Positions 26,399-37,009 of a stretch of DNA of 64,000 bases are shown here, in pieces. The DNA comes from Rhynchopus euleeides (taxonomy: Eukaryota; Euglenozoa; Diplonemea; Diplonemida; Diplonemidae), in assembly GCA_963210315.1 (NCBI GenBank), contig OY723255.1:372001-436000 (forward strand), in the 5' to 3' direction. Below the pieces are notes generated by a model that did no database searches, had not been told where the DNA came from, and saw nothing but the letters and a program-made list of their open reading frames with translations. Position 1 is the stretch's first letter, and every line of letters starts with the position of its first letter. The position numbers and the translations under genes are program-made.

Positions 26399-28783
26399 TT
26401 ATTTGCCCCACCCCCAGTAAGCAAAAAGTGCCCAACAAAGCGCAGAGACACGTTCTGCGATAAGGATGCACAATGCGTCAGCGTGTCCTTGGCAAGCCGC
26501 AATGTAACACGGCGTCGCACCGTTGTTGTGGGCCTTGTTCACATCAGCTTGTCCTTCGGTGATGAGGATGCGCAATGCGTCAGCATGTCCTTGGTGAGCC
26601 GCAATGTAACACGGCGTCGCACCGTCGCTGTCGGCCTTGTTCACATCAGCATGTCCTTCGGTGATGAGGATGCGCAATGCGTCAGCATGTCCTTGGTGAG
26701 CCGCCATGAAACACGGCGTCGTACCGTCGTTGCGGGCCTTGTTCACATCTGCTTGTACTTCTGTGATGAGGATGCGCAATGCGTCAGCGTGTCTGTTCTG
26801 AGCCGCTATGTAACACGGCGTCGTACCGTTGTTCGTGGCCATGTTTACATCAGCATGTCCTTCTGATATGAGGATGCGCAATGCGTCAGCGCGCCCATTC
26901 TGAGCCGCAATGTAACACGGCGTCGCACCGTTGTTGTTGGCCTTGTTCACATCAGCAGGTCCTTCTGTGATGAGAATGCGCAATGCTTGAGCGTGTCCTT
27001 CTTGAGCCGCAATGTAACACGGCGTCGCACCGTTGCAGACCTTGTTCACATCAGCTTGTCCTTCTGTGATGAGGATGCGCAATGCGTCAGCGTTCCCTTT
27101 CTGAGCCGCCATGAAACACGGCGTCCCACCGTTGTTGTCGGTCTTATTCACATCAGCACGTCCTTCTGTGATGAGGATGCGCAATGCGTCAGAGTGCCCC
27201 TCTTGAGCCGCAATGAAACACGGCGTCGGACCGTCGATGTTGGCCTTGTTCACATCAGCTTGTCCTTCCGTAATGAGGATGCGCAATGCGTCAGCGTGTC
27301 CTTTCGCAGCCGCAATGTAACACGGCGTCATACCGTCGTCGTTGGCCTTGTTCACATCAGCTTGTCCTTCTGTGATGAGGATGCGCAATGCGTCAGCGTG
27401 TCGGTTCTGAGCCGCAATGTAACACGGCGTCGCACCGTTGTAGACCTTGTTCACATCAGCTTGTCCTTCTGTGATGAGGATGCGCAATGCGTCAGAGTGC
27501 CCCTCTTGAGCCGCAATGAAACACGGCGTCGTACCGTCGATGTTGGCCTTGTTCACATCAGCTTGTCCTTCCGTAATGAGGATGCGCAATGCGTCAGCGT
27601 GTCCGTTCTGAGCCGCAATGTAACACGGCGTCATACCGTCGTCGTTGGCCTTGTTCACATCAGCTTGTCCTTCTGTGATGAGGATGCGCAATGCGTCAGC
27701 GTGCCCATTCTGAGCCGCCATGAAACACGGCGTCGCACCGTTGTTGTTGGCCTTGTTCACATCAGCACGTCCTTCTGTGATGAGAATGCGCAATGCTTGA
27801 GCGTGTCCTTCTTGAGCCGCAATGTAACACGGCGTCGCACCGTTGTTGTTGGCCTTGTTCACATCAGCTTGTCCTTCTGTGATGAGGATGCGCAATGCGT
27901 CAGCGTTCCCTTTCTGAGCCGCCATGAAACACGGCGTCGCACCGTCGTTGTCGGTCTTATTCACATCAGCACGTCCTTCTGTGATGAGGATGCGCAATGC
28001 GTCAGCGTGCCCATTATGAGCCGCAATGTAACACGGCGTCGCACCGTTGTTGTGGGCCTTGTTCACATCAGCTTGTCCTTCTGTGATGAGGATGCGCAAT
28101 GCGTCAGCGTGTCCTTCTTGAGCCGCAATGAAACACGGAGTCGCACCGTCGTTGTGGGCCTTGTTCACATCAGCATGTCCTTCGGTGATGAGGATGCGCA
28201 ATGCGTCAGCGTGTCCTTGGTGAGCCGCAATGAAACACGGCGTCATACGGACGTGCAAGGCCTTGTTCACATCAGCTCGTCCTTCTGTGATGAGGATGCG
28301 CAATGCGTCAGCGTGTCCTTGGCAAGCCGCAATGTAACACGGCGTCGCACCGTTGTTGTTGGCCTTGTTCACATCAGCATGTCCTTCGGTGATGAGGATG
28401 CGCAATGCGTCACCGTGTCCTTGTTGAGCCGCAATGTAACATGGCGTTGCACCGTCGTTGCTGGCCTTGTTCACATCAGCTTGTCCTTCTGTGATGAGGA
28501 AGTGTAAAGCGTCTCTGGAGCCTGATCGAGCAGCGACGCTGCACGCACTGTACCCCAGGTCATCCAGGGTGTCGACCGCGAGGCTGCCCGCCTGCAGGAT
28601 ATCCTTCAGCAGGTCAGCACGATTCTTTGCGGCTGCCGCATGCAGAGTCGACACTCCGTTCCCTTCTCCCTTGAACGCTGGCCCCACTCCAGCCGTACAT
28701 ACTTTCGCCGCCTCCGACACGAGGGACGTCCAGCCGGCCACCACCCCGGTCCACGCCTGCACCCACTCCAGGAACTTCCCCAT
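26399..28783 (-). CDS. Ankyrin-repeat protein with 20 near-identical repeats
   Basis: 794 residues from the ATG at 28781-28783. The N-terminus (about 45 residues, MGKFLEWVQAWTG...) could be a short amphipathic or anchoring segment. Two divergent ankyrin repeats follow (GVSTLHAAAAKNRADLLKDI and the next). Then come 20 repeats of 34 residues (consensus GQADVNKANNDGATPCYIAA, QNGHADALRILITE), two of them 33 long. The last ends HADALCILIAE before a short tail. Ankyrin solenoids bind other proteins; no enzyme domain is present. The typical 'G-TPLHxAA' is changed to 'GATPC(Y/F)(I/M)AA', so a Cys appears at the same place in every repeat. Blocks of repeats are duplicated (repeats 6-7 resemble 14-15, 9-10 resemble 12-13), showing recent array growth. 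A single uninterrupted exon. Confidence 0.9.
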   Translation of the reverse strand: MGKFLEWVQAWTGVVAGWTSLVSEAAKVCTAGVGPAFKGEGNGVSTLHAAAAKNRADLLKDILQAGSLAVDTLDDLGYSACSVAARSGSRDALHFLITEGQADVNKASNDGATPCYIAAQQGHGDALRILITEGHADVNKANNNGATPCYIAACQGHADALRILITEGRADVNKALHVRMTPCFIAAHQGHADALRILITEGHADVNKAHNDGATPCFIAAQEGHADALRILITEGQADVNKAHNNGATPCYIAAHNGHADALRILITEGRADVNKTDNDGATPCFMAAQKGNADALRILITEGQADVNKANNNGATPCYIAAQEGHAQALRILITEGRADVNKANNNGATPCFMAAQNGHADALRILITEGQADVNKANDDGMTPCYIAAQNGHADALRILITEGQADVNKANIDGTTPCFIAAQEGHSDALRILITEGQADVNKVYNGATPCYIAAQNRHADALRILITEGQADVNKANDDGMTPCYIAAAKGHADALRILITEGQADVNKANIDGPTPCFIAAQEGHSDALRILITEGRADVNKTDNNGGTPCFMAAQKGNADALRILITEGQADVNKVCNGATPCYIAAQEGHAQALRILITEGPADVNKANNNGATPCYIAAQNGRADALRILISEGHADVNMATNNGTTPCYIAAQNRHADALRILITEVQADVNKARNDGTTPCFMAAHQGHADALRILITEGHADVNKADSDGATPCYIAAHQGHADALRILITEGQADVNKAHNNGATPCYIAACQGHADALCILIAERVSALCWALFAYWGWGK

Positions 28784-29054
28784 CGCAGGAATCCCCGCCC
28801 GAGTTGTGATGTTTCACAACAGTGAGCCTCCAGGTTGCAATTCCGTGTGTGTGCGAAGTGTGAAGCCTGTGAAGGGGGCTGGAGAAGACCCACTCTGAAG
28901 GGGCAGGCCTGAGGTGTGTGATGCACGGGCCGCGTGTGGGTGTGGCAAGCAAGCTGGAAAGCAAGGCAGTGTGAAAGAGTTCTGAGCTGCTGCACTCAGA
29001 ATGACAAGGAAAAATACATCCATTCCGCTCGATCCTTTCCAACAGTTGTTGCAT

Positions 29055-29245
29055 TGCACGCTTCCACCTCTTTTTTTTTACGCACACTTGTGAGCAGAAA
29101 ATGTCACTTTACTACAGCCAAACGTGCTCCGCACACCACTAGCCTCCCCCATCACAGGAGTTGAGGTTTTGTGTGTGGAAGCGTCAACGCATCACAAACA
29201 AAATACGAGTAAAGAGCGGCTGTACTGGAGTGACATTTTTTCCAG
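29055..29245. repeat. MITE-like repeat, family B, inverted copy
   Basis: Reverse complement of 6010-6180, from TTTTTTTTACGCACACTTG to GTACTGGAGTGACATTTTTT. It lies about 280 bp upstream of the ankyrin start codon on the same strand sense as in other gene-upstream copies. Confidence 0.8.
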
Positions 29246-29299
29246 CACACGCGGATTGTGTCGGTGTGTGAAGAACTTTGCATACATCATAGTCTGGCA

Positions 29300-30279
29300 G
29301 AGTCTGCCAGACTTTTGGTCGGGGACCTCGATTTTTGACTTTTTCTTGACTTTTTTTTGACTTTTTCTTGACTTTTTAACCCTTTAGTTACCAACCACAC
29401 ACATGTGTGTGGGTAATTCAATTTTTTTTGGCCACTGGCGTTCAGGTACTTTCTACTAGGAATTTTTCACCGATTTTTTTATGGTGAACTCGGATGTCGC
29501 AGTTCTTTCCACGAACAACCGAGACAAAAATTGGGCCACCGAAGGGCATATATTTGTTGCGAGTGCGAAAATCAGGAAAAATCGAGAATTCCCGAAAATT
29601 GGGTTTTTTCTGGTTTTGGGGCACTTTTGGTTCATTGGTGAGTAAAGTACCTTCCACTAAGAATTTTTCAAGATTTTTTTTATCGAATAATGTTCCGAAC
29701 TCAACGCGTCGTAATCTCGCAAATAACGCACCTTTTTCCGGGGAAAAATGCAGTCCCCTGTGAAAGAACATTTCCGGCGATACCCGCCCAGCACTTCAAA
29801 TTGCGGGGGCCCGAGAAAAAAAATTTTTCGAGAAAAAAATGTTCTCGGAAACGGCTGGAACAGCGCGTTTCACGACAGCAAAAAATCTGAAAAAAATCCA
29901 AATTTGAAAAATTTTCCGGCCGAAACCAATTTTCGGACCCACCTATTTTTCGGTTTTTGGTGGTTTCTGGCCACCCGAGGGTCCTGCACCTGTGGTCACA
30001 GAAATGGCCTCGAAACACCCCCAAGCCCCCTAAAAACGCATTTCTGGAAGGATACGTCCCAAAACTGCCCGAAAGGTGCGTCTGAGTCTGGTGACCTGAC
30101 CCCACAAACCCTGTATTTTTCGCCTTTTTGACCAAAAAATTGGGTCGGCAGGCAAAATTCGGATTTTTTTGAATTTTTCACCAAGTCTCGGCATCGTGGA
30201 ATGCAATGTCCTCGTTCTGCCCGAAAAACGCATTTTTCGGATTTTTTCCCCGAATCTGGGGGTCTGGTTTGGAAATGTG
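29300..30279. other. AT-rich spacer, no gene
   Basis: Begins with GACTTTTTCTT iterations (29335-29378), the same motif as the foldback at 38.3-39.8 kb. It continues with T- and A-runs and frames rich in Phe/Lys. No supported gene. Confidence 0.5.
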
Positions 30280-30594
30280 CACGGTGGACTCCAGCGGCCC
30301 TAGCGGGAGTCTGGGAGCGGGAGTCTGAGCGGGTGTCAAAGACTCCCGCTAGCGGGAGTCTATACTCCCGCTAGGGGGAGTCTGACTCCCCCTAGCGGGA
30401 GTCTTTTCACCTATTTTCATCCATTTTTCCCATGATATAGTTACAGTCTACTGGCGTGGGGGGTAAAATCATGGTGGAAGAGGGATGGGGAGGGGCTTGT
30501 TTTGCTTCTGTCAGTTTCCCCGGACTCTGGACTACCTACCTATCCTCCTGGTAGCGGCTACACCTGCGGAGGTGAGCGGTTAGAATTTGAGGTG

Positions 30595-32400
30595 TCAAAG
30601 TGCGGCCATCGCCTGTCGTAGTTGTGTTACACCTTGGGCAAGACAAGCCATCCTGCAGGCCTCATCTTCTTCGTCAGAACTGTCATCCCCCTCCTGCTGT
30701 GCGCGTTGGTCAAGCGTGCTCAAAGTCGCCTCGGATGACACGAATGGTGTGAAAGTCGCCCCCAGCGGGATTGGCATTTTGCACAAGCAGAGCGATAATT
30801 TGCGGTGTCCTTCGGGGAACCGGAACAGGAAGTAGGGCGCGCTGATGGGTTCAACGAAGTCCTGTGTGTTGCAGTGCACAAACCCCTTCTGCAGCTGTGT
30901 CAACTGTGTGCAAAGAACATACACAGCCAATCTATGAGCGTGTCGGGTGTGCAGACACGGACACAGGATGACTTCTCTATACCCGAGGATCCCGTCCTGC
31001 GACAGGTGCGCAACCTTCCAAGGCATGCCCGATGCGCGCCGCTTCTCTTCTGCCATCGCAAGATCTCTCTCGTAAGTTGCGGAGCTGGCGATTGTAACGG
31101 CATCTTTCTTGCGATGTCCGTTCTCTGCTTCTTCAAATTCGTCGTTGTTCTGCAGAGGCACTGCATCTTCTGGAGCCCACCAATGATGGAGACTGTGTAC
31201 GTAGGCATTGCGCGTTGATCCCTTTTCGGCATGCTCCATCAACCAGTGAAATATATGCCCTGAGATCCGAGCACGCAAGAAGGGAATCCGGGCTGACTCA
31301 TCCTTGCATCCCCAGAAGCGCCAGGGGATGTCTGCATACCGGAAATGCATGAGGTCTGCAAGGGAGACAAAGAGGTAGCGGAACAAGCCCTTGTAGGTGT
31401 GTCCTGTGACAGGCAAGCACGACCTTCCGGAACTGAGCACCTGTCCCATGCTGCGACACATTCAGTGCAAGGTTTGTACAGGTCTTGTCGAATATTTTTT
31501 TGTTGTCTCATCCAGCAGGGGTGGAGCTTGAAATATGGGGTTGCGGGCTGGATCGGGTCAGATCGGGTCAGCCAATTTTTTCTTATGGGTTCCCCCCCGG
31601 TTCGTCTCAGAGATCAGTGCTCGGGCCCAGCCTCCCGCGAGGTACCGGAACCGATATGCAGCCCCGGACGCGCAAGGACTTGGTTACAAGACAAACACAT
31701 GCCGTAGGGGGGGTCTGGGAGGCGGAGCTCCCAGCCGCCGGAGGCCACGGTAGTGAACATCTGTGACTTGCGGGCGTACGGATTCTGTGTGAGTTGGCTG
31801 CGTCCTCCTGAGGATACTGAGATTCCCTGATGTAAAGGGCTTGGGTACAAGACAGGCACATGCCACAGGGGGGTCTGGGGGGCGGAGCCCCCCAGCCACC
31901 GGAGGCCACGGTAGTAAACGTCTGTTGCACGGTACGGGTTGGGCAGCTTCATTTGTCCTCTATTGTGACTGTTTGAGGCCTGTGCTCATGTCGCTGGGGT
32001 CACTTTGCTCACGAAACGCCTCCTGGTCACCTTGAGGCCCCAAGGCGAGGAGCCAACTTTTCCGGTTTCCCGAAAATCTATATTTTTTTTTCTTTTTACC
32101 CCTGACCTGATTTTTTGTGAGGGCCTGCAGAAAATCAGGTCAGCTGACCCGAAAAAACCCCCAAGCTCCACCCCTGTCATCCAGTACCCTGATCAGCCGC
32201 ATGGCGAGCCCCTTGCAGTCATGGAGTGCTGGGGTGACGTAGCGGGCATTGGGAAGCACACCTGCCAAGAGGGAGGGGTAGCCAGCCTCTTTCATCTCAG
32301 AGAGAGTCAGGTGCGGGTATCGATGCACCTGTTGATACCAGCGTTCTTCTGGGATGTCGCACAGTGAGCATCGGTGCCCTCGCCCCCCGCATCGCCTCAT
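30595..32400 (-). pseudogene. ORF B' of CACGGTG transposon, interrupted
   Basis: Starts at ATG 32400 with a zinc-finger-like GHRCSLCDIPEE...H motif and reads to RLIRVLDD. The 661-bp hAT-like element (31516-32176) interrupts it there, with duplication of TCATCCAG. After healing, the frame continues ETTKKYSTRPVQTLH, meets one TGA, then runs open for 288 residues to 30595. The region around AYVHSLHHWW, ATYERDLAM and LSLCLC aligns with TYVHSLTHWF, RTMERDLIL and LNVCVC of ORF B at 60.5-61.3 kb. The C-terminal zinc fingers of ORF B are not present here. No transposase motif is recognised. Inactive copy. Confidence 0.6.
31516..32176. mobile_element. hAT-like non-autonomous element, 661 bp
   Basis: Termini CAGGGGTGGAGCTTG (31516) and CAAGCTCCACCCCTG (ending 32176) are perfect 15-bp inverted repeats. 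They are flanked by an 8-bp direct duplication, TCATCCAG (31508-31515 and 32177-32184). CAGGG-type ends with 8-bp duplications are diagnostic of the hAT superfamily. It has no transposase ORF. It holds two copies of a hairpin block GTCTGGGGGGCGGAGCCCCC followed by AGCCGCCGGAGGCCACGGTA, also found in the hAT-like element at 51.1-52.4 kb. Confidence 0.9.
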
Positions 32401-32418
32401 TGTTGCCCACTGCTGATC

Positions 32419-32516
32419 TATACTCCCGCTAGCGGGAGTTGGACTCCCCCTAGTTGAGACTCCCGAAAAGGGTTAAACCCGGTAGTGGTACCCTACCCCC
32501 GCTGGAGTCCACCGTG
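32419..32516. repeat. Internal copy of transposon right end
   Basis: ACTCCCGCTAGCGGGAGTTG through GCTGGAGTCCACCGTG repeats the 33195-33276 end of the host element in the same orientation, with a 22-bp insertion in the GGGTTA...CCCTACC part. It separates ORF A' from ORF B' and suggests an internal rearrangement or two juxtaposed copies. Confidence 0.8.
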
Positions 32517-32665
32517 CAAGGCCGGATCAGCCCACGGGTGGGTTTGAGGAAGAAATCTGGGGGGGCAAATTTTGCTGCGACTTCCGGTTTCACCCGGCCG
32601 AACTCCAGCATCTATCCAGACCCACGGTGCCAAGCCGTTCGCCCGTGTCGCGATCATTCGCGGCT

Positions 32666-33046
32666 TCAGGCTGCCCCCGACGACACGTTTGTATCCTGCA
32701 CCTTGCCATACTTCGCCTCCACCTTGTATATGACGGAGAGCGCCCTCCTTCCGCATCGTTGCGACTTCCCTGACAGCGAACTTATCCATGTCAGGGAAGA
32801 CATGGCGATGATTGCGTTGGCCACCTGGGTGCTGTGCTGGTGGAGCTCCTTGCTCAACACCGTTGCTAGGAGCCTTCTAATGGATCCCAGTGTCAGCACA
32901 CTGCCCCCTTTTTTAACAGGGAAGGCCGTGCAAAAATCATGCACAATGTTCGTCGCCTCCGCAGCCTCGGGACTCTCTGCGCTCTTCTTCTTCTTAATCG
33001 ACTTTGCCGCCGGCTTCGCTGCCGGCTTCGTTGTCGTCTTCCCCAT
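32666..33046 (-). CDS. ORF A' of CACGGTG transposon, short form
   Basis: 126 residues from ATG 33046. A basic Ala/Lys-rich N-terminus (KTTTKPAAKPAAKSIKKKK) suggests nuclear or DNA-binding character. The following FCTAFPVKKGGSVLTLGSIR and RLLATVLSKELHQHSTQVAN show the same spacing as LFVEYYVEPEEGGRLSNTAL and KALIGKITGKPIKGNDGTVS in ORF A at 61.3-62.3 kb, a possible helix-turn-helix-like unit. The protein is about a third of ORF A's length; the frame beyond the stop is degraded. Function unknown. Confidence 0.45.
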   Translation of the reverse strand: MGKTTTKPAAKPAAKSIKKKKSAESPEAAEATNIVHDFCTAFPVKKGGSVLTLGSIRRLLATVLSKELHQHSTQVANAIIAMSSLTWISSLSGKSQRCGRRALSVIYKVEAKYGKVQDTNVSSGAA

Positions 33047-33410
33047 TTTTGTGAATCAGGTCTGCGAGCTGGGATGGGTGGAAACGTCCGTTTCGTTTGG
33101 TGTGGCTGTACTTCAGTGACGAGTGCCACATTGCATAGGTATCATGGGAAAAATGAGTGAAAATAGGTGAAAAGACTCCCGCTAGGGGGAGTCAGACTCC
33201 CGCTAGCGGGAGTTGGACTCCCCCTAGTTGAGACTCCCGAAAAGGGTTACCCTACCCCCGCTGGAGTCCACCGTGTGGTTGGGCTCCAAAATCGAACAAA
33301 AATACTACGAGAAACACTTGGCCTCTATGCTGTGAGTGTTGCATTGGACGCTTCCACCTGTTGAACGGGCTCCACCTCTTGCACTTTGAAAAAACCCCCC
33401 CCCCCATATT

Positions 33411-33660
33411 TTTTTTTGATTTGACAACTCCGGTTTGGTGTACCTCGATGAGCTTACCTTACCTTGTCGTCGGACACAACATATCATCGTTGTCCCAAAC
33501 CCCGTAACCCACGTGAAGTGGATCATCTGAAGTGCAGAATGAGGTGGAGCAGGTGGAGCACGAAACATAAGTAAACCATAGCAAGAGAGGCCAGCAGCAG
33601 TCCCGAGTCCATCGCGTTCCTCGTAGCATTTCCCGTACCACACAGGTGTGTTATGTGCAA
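33411..33660. repeat. Dispersed 250-bp repeat, full copy
   Basis: Identical or nearly so to 37811-38062; its 3' part matches 1-163. Followed and preceded by copies of AATACTACGAGAAACACTTG (33298 and 33660). Confidence 0.9.
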
Positions 33661-33719
33661 AATACTACGAGAAACACTTGGCCTCTATGCTGTGAGTGTT
33701 GCATTGGACGCTTCCACCC

Positions 33720-35630
33720 AGGACCCTTAGGACCCAAGGACTTAGGGACGCCGCGCGAACGGTCTACTATTGAAGTGATCAGGCTCCGTCGCCCATCGTA
33801 TGCATCCCTCCGATGGTAATGTACCGCTTTCTACGTTGTCACGAGCACCTTGTACGGAAAACGATCGAACCTCACTCGCTGAGGGGATCCGCCTGCCTCG
33901 GCCGTGTGCCGCCGTCGTGTGGTCAGCCTCGTGATTCTTGGTGTGCCCTATCGACAACATGCCTGTCTCTCCAGTTGCCGCACCCGGCGAGAGAGTTGAT
34001 GCGTCTCAACCCGGCGAAACTAAGGGGGCAAAGGTTGCACACAGCCCCGCCTGTGCTGCAACCACCCGCTCTTGGCTGACCCCCGACGTCTGGTGCGTTT
34101 CCCACTCCGGGTATTTGAATCCTCACCCTGTACCTCTTCGGGATCCTCCATCCCCTGGGGAACCCTTCCCCTCGAGGCTTCTTCACGTCTCCGACATATT
34201 GGTGTGTGCCCACATGACCCTTCTTCCTGACATCCTCGATGTCGTTTTGCACCCCGGGCGATGCACTGAGACGGCCGTATCCAGGTAGTCAGTGGCCATG
34301 CCCAGCCCCTCAGCGTGACAGTCCTCTGGTGCGCTCCCAGCACCACCACCGCGACGCTCGTGCATATTCAGCCACCATGACCCGGCAGCTCTCGCCTGGG
34401 GACAGGGCTCGGCGGATCGAGAAATCACAGTCTGAAACTCGCCTCCCAGCTCCTCCGCAGCAGTCTACTGTCCGGCCGTCTTAAACTCTCGCCCTTCGGG
34501 AGCCCGGCCAACACCCGGTGCTTTCCGGCGTAATCTCGATCGCTCTGTGGCTCTCTGTGTCCTCTCCGGTCTTCGCTGGCTGCGAGCGAGTTGCGGGGTG
34601 AAGCCCAACGCGCCTCTTCATGGCGCACTGGAGACGCTGCATGGAGTGCCCAGGGGTAGGTGTGAGAGGTGCCGGCCCTTCTGGGTGAACGAGGGCGATC
34701 GCGCGCACTGTCGTCTCCTGAACTCCGCTCGAGCGGTGGACAACACGTTCCTGCGGCCCCCTTCCCACTGGGCTGATCCCCACTGTACCTGCCCCATCGC
34801 CCGCCTCGTAGACAGCGCATCAAACGGAGGCCCTGTGGCCCCACGTGGCGTCGATTCAGTGGTAACGCCCGGACTCAGTGTGGAGGGCGTATTTCCCGGT
34901 GCGTGAGGAAATTCGAGGCCCTGGAGGTGTGGGCATGCCAGAAGGATTCTCGGAGTCGCCTTCTTAATGAGAGAGGTGAGTCCCCGCGGACCGGAGCTTG
35001 TCGCACGCTGCAGTCGCTGTTCGGGCTTGTCGAGTAGGCTGCTGGGTACTCGGGAAGACTGGCCGACTGCCCCCCAACCTTGTGGAATGATCTCGGCCCG
35101 CTGCCATGGCTGCGGTTTCGGTGGACCCCCTCAGCGGCGGCACCGCTGACACAGGCGATGCGGACGCGTCTCTCAGTCGCTGCTTCTTTTGCTCCCCGAG
35201 CAGTGCAGCTTGGGAGAGCGTCTCGGCTGTGTTGGATACCTGATCTCTGTGTATGTCCCACGGCACCTCGCAGGTGTCCAGTCAGCAGCTCCCCTTCCCT
35301 GCATGGAACTGTGAGGTCGTACGTCTCAACACCGGGCCACAGACGCCCGGAACTCCCCCTGACCCCTGTGAATAATGCAGGCTTGAATGTGTGTCCCCCG
35401 GCAGGGAGACTATGCTTCGACGGAGTATGCCCCGCTTGGGGCGTGTGCGGGCATCCGCTTGACGCCGGGGTGCGCGTAGTCGGCATTCGCGCAGATAAGC
35501 TGGGCACGACAGACGTGCCGGCTTCTCGGGGGCGTGTCCGGGGGCGTTGCATTGGTACACGAAAACTGTCGCCCTCGGAAAGCTCACGTCGCGTCACCGT
35601 GCTCGAGCTGGATCTGGCAGGCTGTGTGTG
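33720..35630. other. No gene supported; possibly decayed element
   Basis: GC-rich, with frames on both strands up to 272 residues (34875-35693, minus) that lack recognisable motifs and are shadowed by equally long frames opposite. I looked for RT, endonuclease and zinc-knuckle motifs and found none I could defend. Confidence 0.4.
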
Positions 35631-35639
35631 ACAGGCCAC

Positions 35640-36530
35640 CCTTCCGCCTTCAGGTGCCGTCGCTCGGGCAAAAAAGGTGTATTTCTCAATCAAGAGAGTA
35701 TGCCCCTCACGATTGTGGCACGATTGTGTCTCCCCGGGTCAGGCTCGGTATTCCAGTCGAAAGCGTAAATGCCCCTCGGCACTGTGCTGGGCGGGGTTGT
35801 GTCTCGGTCAGGAGAGGAGGTGCCCCTCAGGCAAAATCCTGCGTCTCGCGGTCGGGAGTGAGTGCCCCTCGGCAGGAATGTGTCTCGGCCAGGTGTCCCT
35901 CAGGCAGGGAATGTAATGTCTCGGCCCGGTGTCCCTCGGGCATGAATGTGCGTCTTGGCCAGGTGCCCCTCAGGCAGGGTGCCCCGTAGGCGGAAGTGTA
36001 TGTCGCGGCCAGATGCCCCTCAGGCAGGGTGCCCCGTAGGCGGAAATGTATGTCTTGACCAGGTGCCCCTCGGGCAGGGTGCCTCGTAGGCGGAAGTGTA
36101 TGTCTTGGCCAGGTGCCCCTCGGGCAGGGTGCCTCGTAGGCGGAAGTGTCTGTCTTGGCCAGGTGCCCCTCGGGCAGGGTGCCTCGTAGGCGGAAGTGTA
36201 TGTCTTGGCCAGGTGCCCCTCGGGCAGGGTGCCTCGTAGGCAGAGGTGTCTGTCTTGGCCAGGTGCCCCTCGGGCAGGGTGCCCCGTAGGCGGAAGTGTG
36301 TGTCTTGACCAGGTGCCCCTCGGGCAGGGTGCCTCGTAGGCGGAAATGTATGTCTTGGCCAGGTGCTCCTCAGGCAGGGTGCCCCGCAAGCGTAAGCTGT
36401 AGGTATGTCGTGGCCAGGTGCCCCTCAGGCAGGTAATGTCTCGGCGAGATGCCCCTCGGGCAGGAAAAATGCGTCTCGGCTAGGTGCCCCTCAGGCAGAA
36501 GTGGGTGTCTCGGTCCGATGCTCCTCGGCA
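35640..36530. repeat. Minisatellite of about 57 bp
   Basis: From about 35985 to 36400 units of about 57 bp repeat (TGCCCCTCGGGCAGGGTGCC, TCGTAGGCGGAAGTGTATGT, CTTGGCCAGG). The flanking 35640-35985 and 36400-36530 carry looser GTGCCCCTCAGGCAG copies. The period is a multiple of three, so both strands stay open, but the predicted peptides are pure repeats. Confidence 0.85.
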
Positions 36531-37009
36531 AGATCGTGTCTCGGTCAGGAAAGTAGGAGTTGGATATCACTGACGTCACTTTGCTGCATCAGTATCGACC
36601 CATTTATCAGCACCCGACTGTTGCTCTTGGTCCCGCCTTTGTCAGCGCCTCTGTGACGGAACCTCCAGCTGAAGTATGCGTTTGGAAACCTTGAGCGCGA
36701 TCAAGCGTGAAGCAGGTTTTCGGCGAGGCGCGGTGATAGTCTCGATGGCTGATGGGAATGTCCTCAATCCGCTGCGGCCACGGGCGCAGCGCTGTCCCGC
36801 TGTCACGTTCATAAGCGGCGGAGGACCACCTTGAACACCACGGCGTCATCATCCCCATCTTTTTGCGCCCCTCCTTCGTGCTGATCCCCCCGTGCACCTC
36901 GCCGTCATTTATTAGAACCAGTGCGTGGGGGTGTTGTTGTCCTCAACCGCGGCTTCGGCCCTCTTGAGACCTGACACGAGCATGGTGTGAGGGTCGTCTT
37001 CTCGGTCGG

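Larger units (their letters stand above)
30280..33276 (-). mobile_element. CACGGTG-ended transposon, degraded copy
   Basis: The left end, CACGGTGGACTCCAGCGG at 30280, and the right end, CCGCTGGAGTCCACCGTG at 33259-33276, are inverted. The TIRs continue with palindromic ACTCCCGCTAGCGGGAGT iterons and AGTCTTTTCACCTATTTTCA (30400-30420; inverted at 33154-33175). Inside, on the minus strand, lie a short ORF A' (32666-33046) and an ORF B' (30595-32400) that a hAT-like element splits. An extra right-end copy sits at 32419-32516. The gene order A then B matches the element at 60.2-62.7 kb, and B' and B are similar in sequence. Confidence 0.75.

Noticed and set aside
34875-35693. 272-residue minus frame as a retroelement remnant
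   Set aside because: No reverse transcriptase, endonuclease or zinc motif found; opposite strand equally open.
35985-36400. CRISPR-like look of the regular repeats
   Set aside because: Units are contiguous without unique spacers; eukaryotic context.
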